Assembly (NCBI RefSeq): GCF_000429825.1
Contig: NZ_AUCP01000041.1
Coordinates: 1 to 58,399, forward strand
Origin: Cohnella thermotolerans DSM 17683
Lineage (GTDB): Bacteria; Bacillota; Bacilli; Paenibacillales; Paenibacillaceae
Direction of reading: 5' to 3'
Length of the DNA stretch: 58,399 bases
How positions within the stretch are numbered: the first letter of the stretch is position 1; every line of letters begins with the position of its first letter. The notes under the pieces were generated by a model, which worked only from the letters and a program-made list of their open reading frames with translations, was not told the origin of the DNA and did not search any database. The position numbers and the translations under genes were made by a program. This document shows positions 1-9,193 of this stretch, piece after piece.

Positions 1-168
1 ACAGAAGAGATTCCGCTGAATGTCGTTCGGAATTTCGATGCGATGGATGATGGAGATCCAACCGTACCTCCGCAATTCAGCTGCGAAGAATGTGGAGGAG
101 GCATGTACCCGGAATATTACAAGGGAATTCATGGTTACGAGTACAGGATTAGCGATGTAAGAAAATAG
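1..168 (+). CDS. C-terminal fragment of an unknown protein (5' truncated)
   Basis: Frame 1 is open from the window edge to a TAG at 166-168 and gives 55 residues. The fragment holds one CxxC pair (CEECGGG, about residues 30-36) followed by an aromatic-rich stretch (MYPEYYKGIHGYEY). One CxxC could be half of a zinc-ribbon site, with the partner cysteines in the missing part. A hairpin follows the stop directly, which supports a real gene end. No family is recognised and no function is proposed. Confidence 0.5.
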   Translation, partial: TEEIPLNVVRNFDAMDDGDPTVPPQFSCEECGGGMYPEYYKGIHGYEYRISDVRK

Positions 169-202
169 CCGGGTATAAGTTTTTCTCCCACACCCGGCCA
201 TT
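168..202 (+). terminator. Hairpin after the first gene
   Basis: GCCGGGT (168-174) pairs perfectly with ACCCGGC (192-198) around a 17-base T-rich loop, followed by CATTTTAC. The U-tract is short, so it is a weak intrinsic terminator at best. Confidence 0.4.
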
Positions 203-237
203 TTACACGTATGAACTCAGTTGAACGAACTTAAAGG

Positions 238-258
238 ACGCCGCCAGGCGTTTTTCTT
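238..258 (+). terminator. Intrinsic terminator
   Basis: ACGCC (238-242) pairs with GGCGT (247-251) around loop GCCA, and a T-rich tail TTTTCTT follows. It probably ends transcription entering from the left, before the acyltransferase gene. Confidence 0.6.
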
Positions 259-370
259 AATCGCAAGATCTAATCGCAAAGCTCCGTGGCCGTCCGAAGG
301 CGACGATCGCGTTGTTGCTCTCATCCGAGAACAGGCACCGAAATCTTAGGACGCAGGGAGCTGATGAACG

Positions 371-1573
371 ATGGATTCGACCGCAAGAAAGGAGCGCCTA
401 CCCGAGCTGGACTTGTTCCGGGCCTTCGCCATCCTCGGCGTCGTCCATGTGCACGCGTCTTCCTACGCGGCAGGAATTCAGGCTTCCGCTTCCCCTTATT
501 ATTATTTTTTCAACTGGATGAACATCTTTTTCAAATTCGGGACGCCCTGCTTTATTTTCCTCAGCAGCTTCGTCCTGTTCTACAATTACGCCGGCCGACC
601 CGTGGACCGCGGGCTGATCGCCCGCTTTTACAAGAAGCGCCTCCTCTTCATCGTCTTCCCTTACCTTGCCGCCTCGGTCTGCTATTATATCGTCAGTCAA
701 ACCGTCAACGGCCGTCTCGGCCTTTCGTTCGGCGAGCATATGGCCAAGCTGGGCGTCGCCCTGGCGACCGGCACGGCTTATACGCATCTGTACTTCGTCT
801 TTATCAATGTGCAGTTCTATGCGCTGTTCCCGCTCGCACTGCTGCTTCTTCAAAGGTACCGGAGGCTGGCGGCCTGGGCCGTGCCGATCGGACTCGCGGT
901 GGAGTGGGGATTCGCCCTGTGGAACAAGTACGACCTGCTGCTGGCGAACAAGGCCAGTTACGCTCCAACGTACATGTCCTATTACATGCTGGGCATGTGT
1001 CTGGCCGTTTATTTCGATTCCATCAAGGATTGGCTCGGCAAGACGGTCAAGCTCCGGACGCGGCTGCAGCGATGGGGAAGCGGGGCCTTATGGGGAAGCT
1101 GGCTGACGGTGGCCATGCTGCACGTGCAGGCTTATCATAACGGCCGGGCTTACGGGCAGTGGCTTCCTTCTTTGGCCTACGAGCTGCTCTGGAACATTCA
1201 CTCGCTGTTGTCCGCCTTCGTGCTCCTTCAGGCAGCCTTCTGGGTGTACCGCAAGGGCGGCCCCGCCCTCGTGTCCTTCCTCGCGAGAATGGGGGCGCTA
1301 TCGTTCGCCATCTATTTGCTGCACCCGGTCTTTCTGCTCGTTTACCGTCGGTTTCGATATACGATCGCTCCGGAATCGGCAGGCTATGTCGTCTGGATTT
1401 GGGCCGGCGTGCCGGTCTGCTTGCTGCTGGCGTGGCTGACGGCCGTCTCGGTTTACCGCTGGGTGCCAGGGGCCGCGCTTTTGTTGGGCAGCAAGCCGGC
1501 TGGCGTGGGCGGACGCGCTTCGGCGCTTGAGCCGGCTCGGGCGGAAGGAGCGGACCGATCGGCCGCAAACTGA
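371..1573 (+). CDS. Membrane acyltransferase, acyltransferase-3 (OafA/YrhL) family
   Basis: A 400-residue polytopic membrane protein. The N-terminus carries the family signature in the first membrane segment (DLFRAFAILGVVHVHAS, about residues 14-30), with the conserved Arg and His expected of acyltransferase-3 enzymes. About ten hydrophobic segments follow up to residue 365, then a hydrophilic Ala/Arg-rich tail. Family members transfer acyl groups, usually acetyl, to extracellular glycans, peptidoglycan or lipids; the substrate here cannot be read. The start is chosen for the CAGGGAG Shine-Dalgarno at 354-360. It is flanked by terminators, so it is probably monocistronic, and it is not part of the B. 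subtilis order of this region. Confidence 0.85.
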   Translation: MDSTARKERLPELDLFRAFAILGVVHVHASSYAAGIQASASPYYYFFNWMNIFFKFGTPCFIFLSSFVLFYNYAGRPVDRGLIARFYKKRLLFIVFPYLAASVCYYIVSQTVNGRLGLSFGEHMAKLGVALATGTAYTHLYFVFINVQFYALFPLALLLLQRYRRLAAWAVPIGLAVEWGFALWNKYDLLLANKASYAPTYMSYYMLGMCLAVYFDSIKDWLGKTVKLRTRLQRWGSGALWGSWLTVAMLHVQAYHNGRAYGQWLPSLAYELLWNIHSLLSAFVLLQAAFWVYRKGGPALVSFLARMGALSFAIYLLHPVFLLVYRRFRYTIAPESAGYVVWIWAGVPVCLLLAWLTAVSVYRWVPGAALLLGSKPAGVGGRASALEPARAEGADRSAAN

Positions 1574-1619
1574 CGGTTCGCCCGCGGGCATACATGGGCG
1601 CTCGTCCTTTTCCGTTTCT

Positions 1620-1636
1620 AGCCGGGAGGCTTTTTT
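1620..1636 (+). terminator. Short hairpin with T-run after the acyltransferase gene
   Basis: AGCC (1620-1623) pairs with GGCT (1628-1631) around GGGA, followed by TTTTT. The stem is only 4 bp, so strength is doubtful. Its T-run abuts the extended -10 of the next promoter. Confidence 0.4.
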
Positions 1637-1644
1637 GTTATAAT
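1636..1644 (+). promoter_or_regulatory. Sigma-A extended -10 promoter for rnmV
   Basis: TGTTATAAT (TGn plus a perfect TATAAT at 1639-1644) lies 45 bases before the rnmV start. The matching -35 position (around 1615-1620) is poor, which is typical of extended -10 promoters. Confidence 0.5.
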
Positions 1645-1688
1645 AACGGAATCTGCAGGTTCGGGAGAAAGGGCGGGACGAAAGCGGC

Positions 1689-3144
<1,456 letters not shown>

Positions 3145-3160
3145 TTGCCGCCCGCTTTGC

Positions 3161-3188
3161 ACCATGCGTCATTCGCCTCCATAGGATA
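3161..3188 (+). promoter_or_regulatory. Candidate sigma-K promoter of yabG
   Basis: CATAGGATA (3180-3188) matches the sigma-K -10 consensus CATANNNTA exactly, and AC at 3161-3162 lies 17 bases upstream where the minimal -35 is expected. The predicted start (about 3194) leaves an unusually short leader, with the GAGGTG Shine-Dalgarno at its extreme 5' end. YabG is a late mother-cell gene in B. subtilis, consistent with sigma-K. Confidence 0.55.
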
Positions 3189-3208
3189 CACGAAGAGGTG
3201 ATTTGCCC

Positions 3209-4069
3209 ATGAAGCAAGGGGACCTGGTCGTCCGCAAATCCTACGGCGGCGATGTTTTGTTCCGAATCTCGTCATTGAACGACAAGATAGCCATTCTTCG
3301 CGGGACGGACTATCGTCTGCTGGCCGATTCGAGCATCGACGATCTGGAGTCGGTGCGAAATCCGGACGAGCTGGGTGGGACGCGCCGCGCGCGCATTCAA
3401 GCGAACGAGTCGATCAAGCGGATGAAGGAAGAACGCGCCCAGCACGAAGCGGCGTTCGATTCCGCGAGCCATCGGCGTCCTTATTTCGAGATGCCGGGGA
3501 AAGTGCTTCACCTGGACGGAGACGTCAATTATTTGCGGAAAAGCATGGCCGTCTACCAGCAGCTCCAAGTTCCCGCGACGGGCGCACACTGCCACGAATC
3601 GCAAATGTCCCAGGTGCTCATGCATCTGCTGCCGCAGGTGCGGCCGGATATCGTCGTCATTACGGGCCACGACGGCGTGCTGAAGAGCCGGGAAGATTGG
3701 GGTCATCTCGGCAGCTACAAGAACTCCGTCAACTTCGTGCAGGCCGTTCATGTGGCAAGGGAATACGAGAAGCACCGGGACTCGTTGATCGTCATCGCCG
3801 GGGCGTGCCAGTCGCATTTCGAAGCGCTGCTGAACGCGGGCTCCAACTTTGCGAGCTCGCCGGGCCGCATTATGATTCACGCGCTCGATCCCGTTTATGT
3901 AGCCGTGCGCTCGGCTTTTACGCCTTTTCGCGAGACGATTGACATCACCGACGTGATCGCGCATACGATTAGCGGCGTGCAAGGCGTCGGCGGCGTGGAG
4001 ACGATGGGCCGGTACCGGATCGGCGTGCCGAACATGAAGGCTCCATCCGCAAATGTGAACATTGTGTGA
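3209..4069 (+). CDS. yabG: Sporulation-specific protease YabG
   Basis: A 286-residue protein matching YabG, the mother-cell cysteine-type protease that trims spore coat and cortex-associated proteins in B. subtilis. Recognisable stretches are the start KQGDLVVRKSYGGDVLFRI and the region DIVVITGHDGVLKS with HESQMSQVLMHLL. CQSHFEALLNAGSNFASSP contains a conserved Cys and the LNAGSNFASSP block. TTG 3203 is also in frame, but AGGTG (3196-3200) is correctly spaced only for ATG 3209. Its position between rsmA and veg is conserved in Bacillus. Confidence 0.93.
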   Translation: MKQGDLVVRKSYGGDVLFRISSLNDKIAILRGTDYRLLADSSIDDLESVRNPDELGGTRRARIQANESIKRMKEERAQHEAAFDSASHRRPYFEMPGKVLHLDGDVNYLRKSMAVYQQLQVPATGAHCHESQMSQVLMHLLPQVRPDIVVITGHDGVLKSREDWGHLGSYKNSVNFVQAVHVAREYEKHRDSLIVIAGACQSHFEALLNAGSNFASSPGRIMIHALDPVYVAVRSAFTPFRETIDITDVIAHTISGVQGVGGVETMGRYRIGVPNMKAPSANVNIV

Positions 4070-4121
4070 CGGACTTTAGACCCAACTTTAAAAAAACCGC
4101 GTCATTCTGCGCAATTCATCG

Positions 4122-4151
4122 TTGACAGGAAAACGGGATCGCTGATATAAT
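4122..4151 (+). promoter_or_regulatory. Sigma-A promoter P1 of veg
   Basis: TTGACA (4122-4127) and TATAAT (4146-4151) are both perfect consensus hexamers with an 18-base spacer. It is the upstream member of a tandem pair. Confidence 0.8.
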
Positions 4152-4162
4152 ATTTTGCCCAA

Positions 4163-4191
4163 TTGACAAGCCACCTCTTTTTAGTTATAAT
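4163..4191 (+). promoter_or_regulatory. Sigma-A promoter P2 of veg (perfect consensus)
   Basis: TTGACA (4163-4168) and TATAAT (4186-4191) with the optimal 17-base spacer, ending 26 bases before the veg start codon. A very strong promoter is predicted, in keeping with the known strength of the B. subtilis veg promoter. Confidence 0.85.
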
Positions 4192-4217
4192 TTACAGGGA
4201 AAGAGGTGGAGTGGATC

Positions 4218-4493
4218 ATGGCTAAGAACGCGCTGACCGAGATCAAGCGAAGCTTGGAACCGCATGTCGGCTCCAAAATCATGCTCCGCGCCAATGGCGG
4301 CCGCCGGAAGACCGTCGAACGAACCGGCGTGCTGGAAGAGATTTACCCTTCTGTGTTTATCGTCAAGCTGGATCAGGAACAAAATGCGTTTAAACGGGTT
4401 TCGTACAGCTACGCAGACATCCTGACGGAATCCGTTGAAGTGATGGTTTGCAACGAAGAGGGCCAGGTTCGCATTAACTTTCTGTCGCATTGA
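4218..4493 (+). CDS. veg: Veg protein
   Basis: A 91-residue protein that matches Veg along its whole length ([53 protein letters not shown]). It is a small, highly expressed protein of the SH3-like Veg family; in B. subtilis it is linked to biofilm regulation, but its biochemistry is unclear. A GTG at 4206 is in frame but lies inside the Shine-Dalgarno (AGAGGTGG, 4203-4209), so ATG 4218 is the start. Two consensus promoters precede it and a strong terminator follows. Confidence 0.95.
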   Translation: MAKNALTEIKRSLEPHVGSKIMLRANGGRRKTVERTGVLEEIYPSVFIVKLDQEQNAFKRVSYSYADILTESVEVMVCNEEGQVRINFLSH

Positions 4494-4513
4494 GACGTTT
4501 CCTTTTGACTGCG

Positions 4514-4550
4514 GGCAGCCGCGCGATTTCGCGCAGGCTGCCTGTTTTGT
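4514..4550 (+). terminator. Intrinsic terminator of veg
   Basis: GGCAGCC (4514-4520) pairs with GGCTGCC (4536-4542), extended inward by GCGCGA/TCGCGC with one bulged A and a TT loop. TGTTTTGTTT follows. Confidence 0.8.
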
Positions 4551-4654
4551 TTCGCGATCGGCTTGGCATGGTATGCCGTATAGAGCGAACGCTCCGGGGG
4601 CAACATAAGACGGACGCCGGGAAAGGCGTAATCTGCGCGAAGGGGGCGGCACGG

Positions 4655-4834
4655 ATGAGTCGCAGAAGAAGCACCATGTCCGAACAATTCAAGGCGGAGC
4701 TGGCCAAGGACCTCGGTTTTTACGATACGGTCAAAAACGAAGGCTGGGGCGGCATCAGAGCCAAGGATGCCGGCAACATGGTCAAACGGGCTATCCAAAT
4801 CGCAGAGCAGAATCTGTCCCGCGATCGGCGTTAA
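4655..4834 (+). CDS. sspF: Small acid-soluble spore protein, alpha/beta-type SspF-like
   Basis: A 59-residue protein matching Ssp[53 protein letters not shown]. Alpha/beta SASPs coat forespore DNA and protect it; the [15 protein letters not shown] block is the conserved DNA-binding core. The frame is open further upstream, but ATG 4655 follows AGGGGGCGG (4641-4649) and gives the normal length. Its position between veg and ispE is as in B. subtilis. Forespore (sigma-G) expression is expected, but I could not assign a convincing promoter. Confidence 0.94.
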   Translation: MSRRRSTMSEQFKAELAKDLGFYDTVKNEGWGGIRAKDAGNMVKRAIQIAEQNLSRDRR

Positions 4835-4858
4835 ACTTGACGGCGCAACGAGATGACA

Positions 4859-4892
4859 GGGCTTCTTCCGAGCTGGAAGGCGCCCTTTTTTT
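4859..4892 (+). terminator. Intrinsic terminator of sspF
   Basis: GGGC (4859-4862) pairs with GCCC (4882-4885) and CTTCC with GGAAG inside it. Seven T residues follow (4886-4892). Confidence 0.8.
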
Positions 4893-4928
4893 GCATATTG
4901 GGGCAAAATCGCAATTCCTTCGGGGGTT

Positions 4929-4937
4929 TGTTATAAT
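4929..4937 (+). promoter_or_regulatory. Extended -10 promoter of ispE
   Basis: TGTTATAAT (perfect TATAAT at 4932-4937 with TGn) lies 32 bases before the ispE start; no good -35 is present. Confidence 0.5.
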
Positions 4938-4969
4938 ATGTAAAGCTTTTTACCCGACAGGTGATGATG

Positions 4970-5827
4970 ATGATTAAAGTATATGAGAAGGCTCCGGCCA
5001 AAATTAACTTGCTGCTCGACGTCCTGCGCAAGCGGGAGGACGGCTATCACGAAGTCGAAATGATCATGACAATGGTGGATCTGGCGGACCGTCTGGAGAT
5101 GTCGGAGCTGCCGCGGGACCAGATCGTCCTGTCGAGCCATGCGGGGTTCATTCCGCTCGACGAGAAGAACCTGGCGTTCCAGGCGGCCAAGCTGCTGAAG
5201 GAGCGTTATAACGTCAAGAAGGGCGTTTATATTCACCTGGACAAGAACATTCCCGTGGCCGCCGGCCTTGCCGGAGGAAGCAGCGACGCGGCCGCCGCTC
5301 TGCGGGGCTTGAACCGGCTATGGAATTTGGGCCTCGGCCTGGATGAGCTGGAGGCGCTGGGGGCGGAACTCGGCTCCGACGTACCCTTCTGCATCCGGGG
5401 AGGGACGGCGGTGGCCCGAGGACGCGGGGAGAAGCTGGAGTCGATCGAGAGTCCGCCGCAATGCTGGGTCGTGCTGGCCAAACCTCCGATCAACGTCTCG
5501 ACGGCCGACGTCTACGGGAAGCTGCGGGCGAACGAGCTCAAGGAGCATCCGTCCATTCCGGCCATGCTCGACGCCATTCGCCGGAAATCCTTCCCTGATG
5601 TATGCGCCCGGCTAGGAAACGTGCTGGAGACGGTGACCCTCGGCCGCTATCCGGAAGTCCGCCAGATCAAGGAAGTGATGACGAGATTGGGAGCCGACGG
5701 CGTCCTTATGTCCGGCAGCGGTCCGACCGTGTTCGGGCTCGTCTCCAAGGAATCGAAGGTGTCGAGGCTGTATAACGGCCTGCGGGGCTTCTGCAAGGAG
5801 GTTTACGCGGTCAGATTGCTTACATAA
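4970..5827 (+). CDS. ispE: 4-diphosphocytidyl-2-C-methyl-D-erythritol kinase
   Basis: A 285-residue GHMP kinase of the MEP isoprenoid pathway; it phosphorylates CDP-ME at the 2-hydroxyl. Visible motifs are the N-terminal [20 protein letters not shown], the ATP loop [20 protein letters not shown] (about residues 93-112), and the C-terminal [20 protein letters not shown] 4961 and ATG 4964, 4967 and 4970 are all in frame. AGGTGA (4959-4964) best suits 4967 or 4970, so the exact start is uncertain by one or two codons. The neighbours sspF and purR match Bacillus order. Confidence 0.95.
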   Translation: MIKVYEKAPAKINLLLDVLRKREDGYHEVEMIMTMVDLADRLEMSELPRDQIVLSSHAGFIPLDEKNLAFQAAKLLKERYNVKKGVYIHLDKNIPVAAGLAGGSSDAAAALRGLNRLWNLGLGLDELEALGAELGSDVPFCIRGGTAVARGRGEKLESIESPPQCWVVLAKPPINVSTADVYGKLRANELKEHPSIPAMLDAIRRKSFPDVCARLGNVLETVTLGRYPEVRQIKEVMTRLGADGVLMSGSGPTVFGLVSKESKVSRLYNGLRGFCKEVYAVRLLT

Positions 5828-5903
5828 ATCGTTGATTTCGGGATACTTCGCGGGCAAATAACACTGAATGTCAACTTAAATACCATATCCAATTGCAGAG
5901 TTC

Positions 5904-5933
5904 TTGCCCAAAACCGGATATAGATGTTATGAT
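5904..5933 (+). promoter_or_regulatory. Sigma-A promoter of purR
   Basis: TTGCCC (5904-5909), an 18-base spacer and TATGAT (5928-5933) with an extended TGn (5925-5927). It lies between and partly under two PurBox-like sites. Confidence 0.55.
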
Positions 5934-5954
5934 GTCGTTAAATTATTCGGATTT
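5910..5954. promoter_or_regulatory. Inverted PurBox pair upstream of purR (autoregulatory operator)
   Basis: The PurBox consensus in Bacillus is AWWWCCGAACWWT, in inverted pairs. Reading the minus strand across 5942-5954 gives AAATCCGAATAAT, 12 of 13 matches. Reading the plus strand at 5910-5922 gives AAAACCGGATATA, 10 of 13. The two face each other across 19 bases and straddle the purR promoter, so PurR autoregulation is inferred. Confidence 0.6.
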
Positions 5955-5972
5955 GGACGGGAGAGAGGATCC

Positions 5973-6809
5973 GTGAAAAAGTTGAAACGTAGCGCGCGCC
6001 TCGTAGAAATGACCCAATACCTGTTAGCCCGTCCCCATACGTTAATTTCGCTGACAGCTTTTGCCGATCGATACCAATCCGCCAAGTCTTCGATCAGCGA
6101 AGATCTCGCCATCATCAAGGAAGTGTTCGAAGGCGAGGGCATCGGCGATTTGCATACGCTTGCCGGAGCGGCGGGAGGCGTTCGGTTCATTCCGAAGTGC
6201 CGCATGGACCAGGCTTTGGACAAGATCAAGGGGATATGCCGGCAGCTCGAACAGCCCGACCGGCTGCTGCCAGGCGGCTATTTATATATGACCGACCTTC
6301 TCGGACAACCCGGCATGCTGCAGGACGTGGGCCAAATGTTCGCCACCGCCTTCGCGGACCGGGATATCGACGCGATCATGACGGTGGAGACCAAGGGCAT
6401 TCCGCTCGCGCATGCGACGTCGCTCTATTTGAACGTGCCGGTCGTCATCGTCCGCCGCGATCATAAAGTGACCGAGGGCTCGGTCGTCAGCATCAACTAC
6501 GTCTCCGGCTCCAACAAGCGGATTCAGACGATGTCGCTGGCTCGGCGCGCGTTGAGAGAACAGTCCAGAGTGCTTATCATCGACGACTTCATGAAGGCAG
6601 GCGGCACGGTGCAGGGGATGATCGACCTGCTTCACGAATTCCGGGCCGTCGTAGCCGGCGTCGGCGTGTTCGTCGAATCGGGCGAGATCGATAACGAGGA
6701 GCGGCTGCTCCATGACTATACGTCGCTTGCCAGGCTGACGGAAGTCGACTTGAAGAGCCGCCAGATCGTCGTGCAGCCCGGCAACTTTTTTAGGGAGGAA
6801 TCCATATGA
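5973..6809 (+). CDS. purR: Purine operon repressor PurR
   Basis: A 278-residue regulator with an N-terminal winged helix (about residues 1-75) fused to a type-I phosphoribosyltransferase-like domain. In B. subtilis it represses purine genes and is relieved by PRPP. The PRPP loop reads [17 protein letters not shown] (about residues 200-216), and [19 protein letters not shown] is typical of the family. The start is GTG 5973 behind GGGAGAGAGGA; the longer frame upstream covers the operator and is not used. The stop overlaps the ridA start by 4 bases (ATGA), so the two genes are translationally coupled. Confidence 0.95.
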   Translation: MKKLKRSARLVEMTQYLLARPHTLISLTAFADRYQSAKSSISEDLAIIKEVFEGEGIGDLHTLAGAAGGVRFIPKCRMDQALDKIKGICRQLEQPDRLLPGGYLYMTDLLGQPGMLQDVGQMFATAFADRDIDAIMTVETKGIPLAHATSLYLNVPVVIVRRDHKVTEGSVVSINYVSGSNKRIQTMSLARRALREQSRVLIIDDFMKAGGTVQGMIDLLHEFRAVVAGVGVFVESGEIDNEERLLHDYTSLARLTEVDLKSRQIVVQPGNFFREESI

Positions 6810-7204
6810 GCTTGAAAATCGTATCCACTCCGGAAGCGCCGGCCGCCATCGGCCCATACGCCCAAGCGGTGCGCGTCGGCAATTTGCTGTTTACGTCCGG
6901 CCAGATTCCGTTGACGCCCGAAGGCCAACTGGTCGAAGGCGGAATCGAGGAGCAGGCGCATCAAGTGCTGCGCAATTTGAAGGCCGTGCTCGCCGCGGAA
7001 GGCGCCAGCTTCCAAGACGTCGTCAAGACGACCTGCTTCCTGAAGGACATGAATCACTTTGCCGCCTTCAATTCGGTGTACAGCTCCTACTTCGGAGACC
7101 ATACGCCGGCCCGTTCGGCCGTTGAAGTGGCGCGGTTGCCGAGGGATGTTCTTGTCGAAATTGAGCTGATCGCGGCGATCCCTGTCACAAAGAACGCCAT
7201 TTAA
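6806..7204 (+). CDS. ridA: RidA-family enamine/imine deaminase (YabJ)
   Basis: A 132-residue RidA/YjgF/YER057c protein. The family hydrolyses reactive 2-aminoacrylate-type enamines released by PLP enzymes. Features are [20 protein letters not shown] near the start, [20 protein letters not shown], and the catalytic-Arg region [20 protein letters not shown] (about residues 97-116). AGGGAGGAA (6792-6800) precedes the ATG, which overlaps the purR stop. The pairing purR-yabJ is conserved in Bacillus. Confidence 0.95.
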   Translation: MSLKIVSTPEAPAAIGPYAQAVRVGNLLFTSGQIPLTPEGQLVEGGIEEQAHQVLRNLKAVLAAEGASFQDVVKTTCFLKDMNHFAAFNSVYSSYFGDHTPARSAVEVARLPRDVLVEIELIAAIPVTKNAI

Positions 7205-7244
7205 AAAAATTTTTCAATTTCTTATTCGGTTTTTCCAGTTATAA

Positions 7245-7273
7245 GAAGGAATTTGCACGATAATGTGGAATAT
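7245..7273 (+). promoter_or_regulatory. Sigma-H promoter of spoVG
   Basis: GAAGGAATT (7245-7253) and GTGGAATAT (7265-7273) match the sigma-H consensus RnAGGAwww / RnnGAATww at every specified base, with an 11-base spacer as in the B. subtilis spoVG promoter. It ends 40 bases before the GTG start. Confidence 0.8.
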
Positions 7274-7313
7274 TACACCAAGTCTTCCGATGGAGCAAAG
7301 GTGGTGAACACAA

Positions 7314-7598
7314 GTGCAAATTACAGATGTGAGACTCCGCCGCGTCAATTCCGAGGGGCGTATGAAGGCCATTGCATCCATTACCATCGACAACGAATTC
7401 GTCGTTCATGACATTCGTGTCATCGACGGCAACAATGGAATGTTTGTGGCCATGCCGAGCAAACGGACTCCCGACGGAGAGTTCCGCGACATTGCTCACC
7501 CCATTTCGTCCGGCACGCGCGAGAAAATCCAATCCGCCGTCCTGGCGGAATACGAACGGGCGGCTCAAGACGAAGAAGTATTGGTCGAAGGCGCTTGA
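7314..7598 (+). CDS. spoVG: Septation/RNA-binding regulator SpoVG
   Basis: A 94-residue Spo[42 protein letters not shown] and [17 protein letters not shown] cover the conserved body. SpoVG is an early-sporulation and stationary-phase protein that affects asymmetric septation and binds nucleic acids. It starts with GTG at 7314 behind AAAGGTGGTGA. It has its own sigma-H promoter and a strong terminator, so it is probably monocistronic although glmU follows. Confidence 0.96.
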   Translation: MQITDVRLRRVNSEGRMKAIASITIDNEFVVHDIRVIDGNNGMFVAMPSKRTPDGEFRDIAHPISSGTREKIQSAVLAEYERAAQDEEVLVEGA

Positions 7599-7637
7599 GT
7601 TCGGCGCCGAAGAGAGAAGCATATGGAATGATTTGAG

Positions 7638-7664
7638 AGAGAGCCTTCTTGCGGGCTCTCTTTT
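7638..7664 (+). terminator. Intrinsic terminator of spoVG
   Basis: AGAGAGCC (7638-7645) pairs with GGCTCTCT (7654-7661) around TTCTTGCG, followed by a short T-run. Confidence 0.8.
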
Positions 7665-7744
7665 CATTTGTGCCGGAATAAGCTATCATTTTGTAGGGAT
7701 TGCAGAACGTGACGCTCGAATGCTGGAAGGAGGTCTAGCGGAAC

Positions 7745-9139
7745 GTGACTAGAATTGCGATTGTTCTTGCTGCCGGACAAGGGAAACGAATGAAATCGAA
7801 ATTATATAAAGTGCTGCATCCCGTATGCGGCAAGCCGATGGTGAGCCATGTATTGGATGCGGTGAAGAAGGCTTCTTGCGAACGCGCGGTCGTCATTGTG
7901 GGCCATGGCGCGGAAGCCGTGCAAGCGCACTTGGGCGATGCGGCGGAGTACGCTCTGCAAGCGGAGCAACTCGGCACCGGTCATGCGGTGCTGCAGGCCA
8001 AGGAGCAATTGGGAGAAGTCGACGGGGTGGCCGTCGTCGTCTGCGGCGATACGCCGCTCGTCTCCGCCGAGACGCTGGAGGCGCTGATCGCGCTGCACGA
8101 ACGGGAAGGCGCGGCGGCTACGATTATGACGGCCGAGCTCGAATCGCCGACCGGGTACGGACGTCTCGTGCGCGGGGCGAACGGCGAGGTGCTGCGCATC
8201 GTCGAGCAGAAGGATTGCACCGCCGAGGAAGCCGCCATCCGCGAGATCAACACGGGCACGTACTGCTTCGATAACCGGAAGCTGTTCGCGGCGCTCGCGC
8301 AAGTCACGAACGAGAACGCGCAGGGCGAGTATTATTTGACCGATGTCATCGGCATTTTGCAACGGCAGGGAGAGCGGATCTCCGCTTACAAGACGGCCGA
8401 TCCCGCGGAAGCGATCGGGGTCAACGACCGCGTCGCGCTTGCGGAGGCGGAGAGGCTGATGCGGCGGAGAATCGCCGTCAAGCATCAAACGAACGGGGTC
8501 ACGATCATCGATCCCGAACATACGTATATCGAGGCTGACGTGACCATCGGAGCGGACACGATCGTTTACCCGGGTACCGTTCTGCGCGGAAACACGTCGA
8601 TCGGTGAAAATTGCGTCATCGGTCCTTCGTCCGATTTGACCGATACGAAGATCGGGGACGGCTCCACCGTTCGTCAATCGGTCGCCGACCAGGCCGTCGT
8701 CGGAGCCCGCTGTTCGGTCGGTCCGTTCGCTTATTTGCGTCCGGGCACGAAGCTGGCCGATCAGGTGAAGGTCGGAGACTTCGTCGAATTGAAGAACGCC
8801 GTCGTCGGCGAAGGCAGCAAGATTCCGCATCTCAGCTACGTAGGCGACGCGACCGTCGGGTCGAACGTCAACATCGGCTGCGGCGCGATAACCGCCAATT
8901 ACGATGGTTATAATAAATCGCAGACTGTCATCGGCGACAACGCGTTCATCGGAAGCAACGCGAACCTGATCGCTCCGGTCACCATCGGCAAAGGAGCCTA
9001 CGTCGTCGCAGGTTCGACGATCACCCAAGACGTGGGCGACAACGACCTGGCGATCGCCCGCGAACGCCAAGTGAACAAGGAAGGCTATGCGGAGAAAATC
9101 CGTGCCCGCGCCCGCGCCAAAAAAGAGCGCGACCAATAA
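7745..9139 (+). CDS. glmU: Bifunctional GlmU (N-acetylglucosamine-1-P uridyltransferase / glucosamine-1-P acetyltransferase)
   Basis: A 464-residue enzyme that makes UDP-GlcNAc for peptidoglycan and wall polymers. The N-terminal pyrophosphorylase domain has AIVLAAGQGKRMKSKLYKVL (residues 5-24) and CGDTPL (about 100). The C-terminal left-handed beta-helix consists of hexapeptide repeats (TIGADTIVYPGTVL to YVVAGSTITQDV) and holds the acetyltransferase histidine in YLRPGTKLADQVKVGDFVE and the K-S-Q-T region. It starts at GTG 7745 behind AAGGAGGT (7727-7734). Length and position before prs are standard. Confidence 0.97.
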   Translation: MTRIAIVLAAGQGKRMKSKLYKVLHPVCGKPMVSHVLDAVKKASCERAVVIVGHGAEAVQAHLGDAAEYALQAEQLGTGHAVLQAKEQLGEVDGVAVVVCGDTPLVSAETLEALIALHEREGAAATIMTAELESPTGYGRLVRGANGEVLRIVEQKDCTAEEAAIREINTGTYCFDNRKLFAALAQVTNENAQGEYYLTDVIGILQRQGERISAYKTADPAEAIGVNDRVALAEAERLMRRRIAVKHQTNGVTIIDPEHTYIEADVTIGADTIVYPGTVLRGNTSIGENCVIGPSSDLTDTKIGDGSTVRQSVADQAVVGARCSVGPFAYLRPGTKLADQVKVGDFVELKNAVVGEGSKIPHLSYVGDATVGSNVNIGCGAITANYDGYNKSQTVIGDNAFIGSNANLIAPVTIGKGAYVVAGSTITQDVGDNDLAIARERQVNKEGYAEKIRARARAKKERDQ

Positions 9140-9159
9140 CCTTATTTCGACGTACAAAA

Positions 9160-9168
9160 TGGTATATT
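9160..9168 (+). promoter_or_regulatory. Possible extended -10 promoter of prs
   Basis: TGGTATATT (TATATT at 9163-9168 with TGn) lies 25 bases before the prs start; no clear -35. It may supplement read-through from glmU. Confidence 0.35.
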
Positions 9169-9193
9169 ACTAAAGTTCAAAGGCTGGTGCGTT

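Noticed and set aside
4566..4610. Sigma-G promoter for sspF (GTATA with CATAAGA)
   Set aside because: The spacing is 21 bases and the -10 has a mismatch at a key position. This is too weak to list.
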